The translations under genes and the position numbers were made by a program. Of a stretch of DNA of 42,000 bases, positions 35,679 to 42,000 are shown in pieces (the first letter of the stretch is position 1; every line of letters begins with the position of its first letter). Under the pieces are notes generated by a model. The model did no database searches and was not told the DNA's origin. It saw only the letters and a program-made list of their open reading frames with translations. This stretch comes from Herbaspirillum autotrophicum (GTDB taxonomy: Bacteria; Pseudomonadota; Gammaproteobacteria; Burkholderiales; Burkholderiaceae_D): NCBI RefSeq assembly GCF_001189915.1, contig NZ_LFLS01000043.1, positions 1 through 42,000 on the forward strand, given 5' to 3'.

Positions 35679-38600
35679 ATGGATCAGCAAAATTATCGTC
35701 GCCGGTTTCTCCGGGTTGGCACGGCACTGAGAGTCCATCAAAGTGTAGTACCGTTTGTCACGGGGGGCACCACAGTGCTGCTGTTGGCAGCCAGTCTCAT
35801 GGCAGGCACGGCGGTGCTGGCCCAAGCTGTAGTTGATACCGCAGTTGACACCCATATCAGCGCCCATCCACAGGCACCTGTGACACAGCAGGCAGAGATT
35901 CTCAATACCGCTAACGGCCGGACCCAAGTCAATATTCAAACGCCCAGTACGGGCGGAGTATCGCACAATATCTTCGAGCGCTTTAATGTCGGTCCTGAAG
36001 GCGTCATTCTGAATAACTCCCGTACCGACACCACCACCCAGCAAGGCGGCTGGATTCAGCGCAATCCGCATCTGGTCAACGGCAGTGCCAACGTCATTCT
36101 CAATGAAATCTGGTCCAGCAATCCCAGCCGTTTGCGTGGATTCATTGAGGTCGGCGGCGATCCCGCTCAGGTGGTGGTGGCAAATCCTGCCGGCATTTCC
36201 TGTGATGGCTGCGGCTTTATCAATGCCTGGCGCAGCACGCTCACGACTGGTGTGCCGGTTCTCAACAACGGCAGTCTGGAATCGTATCTGGTACAGCGCG
36301 GCAAGGTCAGTATCGAAGGTGCCGGCCTGGACGGCCGTCAATCGGATTTCACGGAAATCATGGCGCGCGCCGTGCAAGCCAATGCCGGCATCTGGGCGAG
36401 GAAATTGAAAGTGACGGCGGGCACCAACCAGATCAATGCTGCCCATACCCAAGTCACGCCACTGGCTGCCACCGATACTGCACCGCAATTTGGCATTGAT
36501 GTCGGCCAACTGGGCGGCATGTATGCCAACCAGATCATGTTGGTCGGCACCGAGGCTGGGGTCGGTGTGCGCAATGCCGGGCATATCGGTGCCAGTGCCG
36601 GCGAAGTTGATATCACGGCCGACGGCATGCTGCTCAACCGTGGTCAGATCAGTAGCACAGACATGATGAACCTGCAGGTCAACGCGATAGATAACCAGAG
36701 CGGTAATATCCTGGGCGGCAACGATCTGACGTTGAGCGCCGAGACCATTCGCAATAATGGCACGATCCACGCTGGAGGCACAAATCGGATCAATACGCAC
36801 GCGCTCGATAACGCCGACAAAGCTAGCATAGAAGGAAAAGAGATCGACATCGACGCCAGCACAGTCAATAACGAGGGTGGCGAAATCATAGCAGGTGATG
36901 ACGTGAACATGAGCGCCGACATCATCCGCAACAGTGGTGCGATTCGCAGCAGCAAGATGCGCATCGACACACAAACGCTGGACAATCTTGACGGCGGCCG
37001 GATCAAGGGCGACGAGGTCAACATTGATGCGGACACTATCAATAACGAAGATGGCGAGATCATTGCCCGCGATAACCTGAGCCTGAATGCAGCGACCATC
37101 AATAACCAAGGTCTGCTCAGCAGTGATGGGAAAACGCTGATTAACGCAGAAACGCTGAACAACGTCGGCGACGGACGCATTTATGGCGACCAGGTGGCAA
37201 TTGCCGCGACCACGCTCAACAATGAAGTGGCCTTGCGTGCAGAGCGGATTGCCGCCGCCGTGATCGCCGCCAGAGAGCGTCTCGATCTTGGCGTGACTAC
37301 ACTCAACAATCGTGAACAGGAGGCGGTGCGTGCACTGCCAAGCGACAGGGACCGCCATGGAAAACCTGTGCCGCGCGCACAGGCATTGTTGTATTCGGGC
37401 GGTGATTTGATCATGGGGGGAGAGCTTGATGCGCAGCATCGTGCCAGCGGCAGCGCCGATCTGGTCAACAACCGCAGCGCCACCATCGACGCCGATGGGA
37501 AGCTCGATATCACGGCGCGCCAGATTGACAATATCAACTTGCACTACGCCACTAGCAAGCCGCTTGATCCCACCCAAGGCGGTGCGAGGGAAGAGTATAT
37601 GGCGCGTAGCGGAGGCCCTCTGTATCGCCGCGACGAGATCAGCCTGCCGGATAACGGCAGCACCTACAGTATGTACGTTAAACAGACCGGTGCGCTCCAT
37701 TCTGATTTTTACCGTTACAAGTACCAGCAGCAGGTTTATCGCACAGTGATTGATGAAACTGTACCGGCCCGCATGCTATCCGGCGGTGATATGATCTTGC
37801 GCGGCAAGATCAACAATGACAAGAGCCACATGCTGGCCGGTGGCCGCTTCGAGGGGGATTACGCCGGCGATGATGTGGCTGGCGAAAACACGGTCCACCG
37901 CACCGGGCAGACCATGTACCACACCACCGAATCATGTGGTCTCATGGGCAGAAAGACCTGCAACGTTGAGCAGCACAGCCCCTATTCGTGGTCCCCGCTG
38001 ACCACCACCTTTCCGCTGAAACTGGAGCGCCAGCAAGAATATGTCGTAGCGCCGGGACGCATGCCGTCTGCTCTCCCGCCCGCCACGCATGAAGCCGTGT
38101 CTGACAATGCCACTGACCGCGCTATCCGCGATGTCGCTGGTCGCGTCATACGCAGCATTGGCAAGAACGATGTGACTGCCGGCCAGCAATGGAACAGCCT
38201 GTTCCGCACGCCAGCGGATCCAGCCGCCACTTACCTCATTGAAACCGATCCACGTTTTACCCATCGCCAGCGCTGGTTGTCATCTGACTACATGTTGCGG
38301 CAACTGAATGTGGATCCGGCCTTGACGCAAAAACGCCTGGGCGATGGTTTTCACGAACAGAAACGGATACGTGAACAAGTCGGAAAATTGACCGGGCGGC
38401 GCTTTCTGCAGGGCTATGCCAATGATGAAGCACAATATCGCGCGCTGTTGGATCAGGGCATTACCTATGCCAAGACATGGCAACTGACGCCAGGTATTAC
38501 CCTCAGTCCGGCTCAGATCGCGCAACTGACCAGCGACATCGTGTGGCTGGAGGAGCGCGACGTCATGCTGCCGGATGGCACAAAAGTCCGGGCACTGGTG

Positions 38601-41600
38601 CCGCAACTCTATGTGCGGCTGCAGCCGGATGATATTGATGGTAGCGGTACCGTATTGTCAGCCGCAACGGTCGCGATCAGCAGTGATGACGACATCATTA
38701 ACAGTGGCACCATCGCCGGCCGCGATCTGGTGGCAATCAATGCCAACTATATCCGCCACATTGGCGGTCGCATCAGTGCCGCAGAAGTGCACGTCGAGGC
38801 CCGCAACGACATCGAGATCCATGGCGCTGATATTGCCGTTACCGAGAAGCTGCGTCTGCAAGCAGAACGTGATATCAAGATTCAAGCCAGCCGTCGCGAC
38901 ACCGAAGTCGCCCATGCCCGGCGCAGCAATATCAACCGCGGTGCGGCATTGCTTGCCAGTGGTAAAGACGCTGTGCTGAACATTACCGCGCAGCGCGACT
39001 TGCAGATGGATGCTGCCGAGATCAATAATGCCGGCAGCAACGGCAACACTACACTGAGTGCAGGTCGCAACCTAGGGCTCGGTACCGTCAGCGAAAGTCA
39101 TCAGCGCAGCACCATTTGGGACCACAATAACCAATTGACACAAAGCGATACCCAAGAAATCGGCAGTAGCATCAATAGTGCCGGAAACCTGGAACTGCGT
39201 GCCGGGAACAACGTGCAAATACGTGCCGCTGACATCGACAGTGATGGTAATCTGAGCGTTACCGCTGGCAACAAGCTGACGCTGGAAAACGGTGTCGCCA
39301 GCAGTCAGCTCGACAGCCGTCATCGGGTCGACAGCAATCATGTCGTTTCTTCCAGCTCGGTCAGCACGGTGGACCAGGTCGCTACCACCAGCGCCATCGC
39401 CAGCACGCTGACCGGCAATCGCATTGATCTGGCCGCGGCCGGCGATATGCGCGTGCAAGGCAGCAACGTCATCGCGGTCGATAGCGTCACCCTGGGGGCT
39501 GGCAAGCAAATGCAGATCGAAGCTGCCGTCAACACCCGGCAAGAACATCATGAACGTCACGAACGCCAATCCGGCATCATGAGCGGCGATGGCGGGCTAT
39601 CCATTGGCAGTCGTTCGCAAAAAAGTCGTGCCGATGGCAACGAACGCACGCAAAGCGCCAGCCGCAGCGTGGTCGGTGCCACCCAAGGCGATGTCAAGAT
39701 CCGTGCCGGCACTAACGCCGCTATTGTTGGCAGTGACATCATCGCCGGTGCAGCCGCCGATGGCAGCGGTGGCAATATCGCCATCGCCGCGCAAGAGATC
39801 CGTATCACCCCCGGTCAGGACCAGATGGCGCTGACGACAAGTAACAGTAGTCGTGAACGTGGCATCGGTATTGGACTGGTCGGGACCCCGCTCGATACCT
39901 TCCGCAATCTGCAAAGCACTTCGCGCAGCAACGGCAGCCGTACGCAAAAGCGCAAAGCCATGGCTGAAGAGATCGGCGCTGCTGCCGGCACCGTGCCGCA
40001 AGTGGCGGTTACCATCGGCAATCGCAGCAGCAATAGTGATACCGCGACCGCGAGCGTCAGTCACAGCGGCAGTGCTTTGAGCGCGGCCGGCAATATGGAC
40101 CTGACAGCCAGCGGCGATGGCAGCAAAGAGGCTGATGGCAAGGCGCGCAATGGAGATATCGACATCATCGGCAGCACCCTGGTCGCCGGTGGCAACGCTA
40201 CAGTGGAAGCTGCACGCCATGTCAATCTCAACACCGTCACCGACAGCTTTAGCCAACAGCATCGCAGCGACAGTAAAAGCAACAGCCTGACCAGTGCTGT
40301 CGCCAGTCCCGGTGATGCGGCGCGCAGTATCTCCGGCGGTCCCAACAATAGCGGTGTTGGCATCGTGCCGTTTCAAAAAGAAAACGCAGAGCACAATGCC
40401 AATCTGCACGCCACGACCCAGCAAGGCAGCAGCATTGCCGCAGCCAACATTGCCATCACCAGCAATGATGGCAATATCAAGCTGAGCGGTGCCGATGTCA
40501 GCGCCGAGCACAATGTCACGCTGCTGGCGCGTCAGGGCGCAATCGACATTGACGCCGGTCGCAGTACCTTGCGCCAGACCCGCACCAACAGCGGCAAGAG
40601 TATCGGCAATCTCGGCAGCAGCAATCACGGCACCGCTTCCAGCAGCGGCAGCCGCATCACCGACGACAGCCTCGACGCTGAGCAAGACTTGAACAGCGAC
40701 AACCGCAGTCAGGTGACTGCACGCCAAGGTGATTTGCGCATGACGGCGCAACAAGGCCTCCAGGTCAGCGGCAGCGATTTACTGGCCGGCAACGACATGA
40801 CCCTGACGGGCAGCAATATCGCGCTGTCTCCCGGCACCGACACCAGCCGCCGCCGCGCCACCAGCAACAGCAAGCAAGTCGGTGTCACGACCTCGATTGG
40901 TGGTATCGCCGGTCAAGCCATGCAAGCCGCCAATCAGGCGCTCGAAGCACAAGCCAATGGCGATCAGCGTCTGGCCGGATTGTACGGCACCAAGGCCGCG
41001 CTGAACGCGCTCAACGCCCTCAACGCCCTCAAGAAAATTCCCACCACCGGTACTGCGCCACAATTGGTCAAGGTGACTGTAGCCGCGGGCATGCAACGCA
41101 GCGACAGCAGCAGCACCGCCAGCGCCAGTCAAGAACATGGCAGCACACTGCAAGCCGGTGGCAAGCTCAGCGTGCATGCGGTGGGCAATAACGCTACTGA
41201 CGATAAGAAAGAAAACAGCGAGGACAACGGCAACATCAAGTTGCGCGGTAGCCGACTTACGGGTAACGATATCGTGCTCAATGCACTGCGCGACCTTGAT
41301 ATCGACAGCAGCCAGGACACCACGTCCCACCGCAGCAACAGTCATAGCGGCGGTGGCTCGGTTGGCGTCGGCTTTGCCCTCGGCGGTGAACAAAACGGTT
41401 TCACGCTAGAGCTGGGCGCCAATATCGCCAAGGGCATTGCCAATGGCGACAGCACCACCCAGCGTAACAGCGAAGTGATTGCCACCAACACCCTCAATAG
41501 CGTCAGCGGCCGCGACACCAATCTGCGCGGCGGCACTATGCGCGGCAATACCATCAACAGCAAAGTCGGCCGCAACCTCACCATCGAAAGCCGGCAAGAC

Positions 41601-42000
41601 AGCGAGGTCTACGACAGTGAGCAAAGCAGTTCCGGCTTCGGCGTCAGCCTGTGCGTGCCGCCATTCTGCGTTGGTAATACGGTGTCGGCGCAAGCCAGTG
41701 CCGAAGACGCTAATACCAACAGCGAATTCCACAGTGTACGAGAACAAAGCGGCATCGTCGCCGGCGACGGCGGCTTCAACATCCAGGTCAACAACCACAC
41801 CGACCTCACTGGCGGTGTCATCGACAGCAGTGCACCGAAAGAAAAAAACCAGCTGCTCACCGGCACCCTCACCACAAGTGACATCGACAACAAGGCATCC
41901 TACAACAGCGACAGCAGCAGTATCTCGGCCAGCGTCGACAGCGGCCAAAGTCTGGCGCAAAACGCCCTCGTCAATGCCGCAAAAAATGCCGCTGGCAATT
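35679..42000 (+). CDS. Giant two-partner secretion exoprotein (TpsA; filamentous haemagglutinin/CdiA-like), 3' end outside window
   Basis: One uninterrupted frame from the ATG at 35679 (GGAG upstream) to the window end, 2107 codons so far. An extended signal peptide ends near residue 48-50 (AVLAQA). The TPS domain (about 55-280) has N129-P-H-L and N169-P-A-G-I followed by CDGC (175-178), variants of the FHA NPNL and NPNGI motifs. Beta-helical haemagglutinin repeats follow (about 290-620), for example DADTINNEDGEIIA and NAATINNQGLLSSDG. A non-repetitive block comes next (about 630-990, with DPRFTHRQRWLSSDYMLRQL), then a second Ser/Asn/Gly-rich repeat array. The C-terminal effector, if any, and an immunity gene lie beyond the edge. 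CdiA toxin or adhesin cannot be decided. Confidence 0.93.
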   Translation, partial: MDQQNYRRRFLRVGTALRVHQSVVPFVTGGTTVLLLAASLMAGTAVLAQAVVDTAVDTHISAHPQAPVTQQAEILNTANGRTQVNIQTPSTGGVSHNIFERFNVGPEGVILNNSRTDTTTQQGGWIQRNPHLVNGSANVILNEIWSSNPSRLRGFIEVGGDPAQVVVANPAGISCDGCGFINAWRSTLTTGVPVLNNGSLESYLVQRGKVSIEGAGLDGRQSDFTEIMARAVQANAGIWARKLKVTAGTNQINAAHTQVTPLAATDTAPQFGIDVGQLGGMYANQIMLVGTEAGVGVRNAGHIGASAGEVDITADGMLLNRGQISSTDMMNLQVNAIDNQSGNILGGNDLTLSAETIRNNGTIHAGGTNRINTHALDNADKASIEGKEIDIDASTVNNEGGEIIAGDDVNMSADIIRNSGAIRSSKMRIDTQTLDNLDGGRIKGDEVNIDADTINNEDGEIIARDNLSLNAATINNQGLLSSDGKTLINAETLNNVGDGRIYGDQVAIAATTLNNEVALRAERIAAAVIAARERLDLGVTTLNNREQEAVRALPSDRDRHGKPVPRAQALLYSGGDLIMGGELDAQHRASGSADLVNNRSATIDADGKLDITARQIDNINLHYATSKPLDPTQGGAREEYMARSGGPLYRRDEISLPDNGSTYSMYVKQTGALHSDFYRYKYQQQVYRTVIDETVPARMLSGGDMILRGKINNDKSHMLAGGRFEGDYAGDDVAGENTVHRTGQTMYHTTESCGLMGRKTCNVEQHSPYSWSPLTTTFPLKLERQQEYVVAPGRMPSALPPATHEAVSDNATDRAIRDVAGRVIRSIGKNDVTAGQQWNSLFRTPADPAATYLIETDPRFTHRQRWLSSDYMLRQLNVDPALTQKRLGDGFHEQKRIREQVGKLTGRRFLQGYANDEAQYRALLDQGITYAKTWQLTPGITLSPAQIAQLTSDIVWLEERDVMLPDGTKVRALVPQLYVRLQPDDIDGSGTVLSAATVAISSDDDIINSGTIAGRDLVAINANYIRHIGGRISAAEVHVEARNDIEIHGADIAVTEKLRLQAERDIKIQASRRDTEVAHARRSNINRGAALLASGKDAVLNITAQRDLQMDAAEINNAGSNGNTTLSAGRNLGLGTVSESHQRSTIWDHNNQLTQSDTQEIGSSINSAGNLELRAGNNVQIRAADIDSDGNLSVTAGNKLTLENGVASSQLDSRHRVDSNHVVSSSSVSTVDQVATTSAIASTLTGNRIDLAAAGDMRVQGSNVIAVDSVTLGAGKQMQIEAAVNTRQEHHERHERQSGIMSGDGGLSIGSRSQKSRADGNERTQSASRSVVGATQGDVKIRAGTNAAIVGSDIIAGAAADGSGGNIAIAAQEIRITPGQDQMALTTSNSSRERGIGIGLVGTPLDTFRNLQSTSRSNGSRTQKRKAMAEEIGAAAGTVPQVAVTIGNRSSNSDTATASVSHSGSALSAAGNMDLTASGDGSKEADGKARNGDIDIIGSTLVAGGNATVEAARHVNLNTVTDSFSQQHRSDSKSNSLTSAVASPGDAARSISGGPNNSGVGIVPFQKENAEHNANLHATTQQGSSIAAANIAITSNDGNIKLSGADVSAEHNVTLLARQGAIDIDAGRSTLRQTRTNSGKSIGNLGSSNHGTASSSGSRITDDSLDAEQDLNSDNRSQVTARQGDLRMTAQQGLQVSGSDLLAGNDMTLTGSNIALSPGTDTSRRRATSNSKQVGVTTSIGGIAGQAMQAANQALEAQANGDQRLAGLYGTKAALNALNALNALKKIPTTGTAPQLVKVTVAAGMQRSDSSSTASASQEHGSTLQAGGKLSVHAVGNNATDDKKENSEDNGNIKLRGSRLTGNDIVLNALRDLDIDSSQDTTSHRSNSHSGGGSVGVGFALGGEQNGFTLELGANIAKGIANGDSTTQRNSEVIATNTLNSVSGRDTNLRGGTMRGNTINSKVGRNLTIESRQDSEVYDSEQSSSGFGVSLCVPPFCVGNTVSAQASAEDANTNSEFHSVREQSGIVAGDGGFNIQVNNHTDLTGGVIDSSAPKEKNQLLTGTLTTSDIDNKASYNSDSSSISASVDSGQSLAQNALVNAAKNAAGN
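41001..41027 (+). repeat. Three 9-bp tandem units inside tpsA
   Basis: CTGAACGCG is followed by two identical CTCAACGCC units and a partial fourth, encoding Leu-Asn-Ala three times. It is in frame, so slippage would add or remove Leu-Asn-Ala without breaking the gene. Confidence 0.7.

Noticed and set aside
35577..37700. Long minus-strand open frame of 707 codons
   Set aside because: It lies antisense to the tpsB end and tpsA, whose TPS domain and repeats are unmistakable. The translation shows no fold or motif, and its openness follows from the codon bias of the repeats.
39597..40754. Minus-strand open frame of 385 codons rich in Ala, Val and Gly
   Set aside because: Antisense shadow of the tpsA repeat array; low-complexity translation without a ribosome site.
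41001..41027. Short direct repeats as a CRISPR-like array
   Set aside because: The units are 9 bp, contiguous, without spacers, and encode Leu-Asn-Ala in frame.

Overview
The window looks like chromosomal DNA of a betaproteobacterium, most likely Burkholderiales and plausibly Oxalobacteraceae. This rests on the kdsD-kdsC-lptC-lptA-lptB-rpoN-hpf order, the Burkholderia-type phosphonate cassette with a FCD-type GntR regulator, and a moderately GC-rich composition judged by eye. No rRNA, tRNA, CRISPR array, insertion sequence or phage gene was seen.

Layout. (1) 1-7713: a 2-aminoethylphosphonate (AEP) utilisation locus. A leftward phnR-phnA-phnY unit (phnY cut by the window edge) diverges from a rightward phnS-phnT-phnU-phnW unit. 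Together they import AEP, transaminate it (PhnW), oxidise the phosphonoacetaldehyde (PhnY) and hydrolyse phosphonoacetate to acetate and phosphate (PhnA). (2) 7803-16352: a leftward eight-gene organosulfur-scavenging operon. It holds a MetNI-type ABC transporter, three MetQ-like binding proteins, two SfnB/DszC-like flavin oxidoreductases and one NtaA/SnaA-type FMN monooxygenase. (3) 16710-21798: a SAM-dependent methyltransferase, an Lrp/AsnC regulator diverging from a stand-alone AceE-type 2-oxoacid dehydrogenase E1 across a perfect 21-bp palindrome, and an SDR dehydrogenase. (4) 21876-28466: leftward housekeeping genes: ubiX, grxD, hpf, rpoN and the LPS genes lptB, lptA, lptC, kdsC, kdsD. (5) 28665-33372: a KefB/KefC-type antiporter, an AEC-family carrier and a chemotaxis receptor. 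(6) 33431-42000: an AT-rich gene-free stretch, then a two-partner secretion pair: a TpsB outer-membrane transporter and the first 2107 codons of a giant TpsA filamentous haemagglutinin/CdiA-like exoprotein that runs off the right edge.

The TpsA gene fills the last 6.3 kb as one open plus-strand frame without a stop. It is the main accessory element; its C-terminal effector part lies outside the window. The other points most worth following are the three-receptor sulfur operon, and the Lrp/AceE-like pair, whose layout recalls the mdeR-mdeB genes of methionine catabolism and which lies close to that operon.
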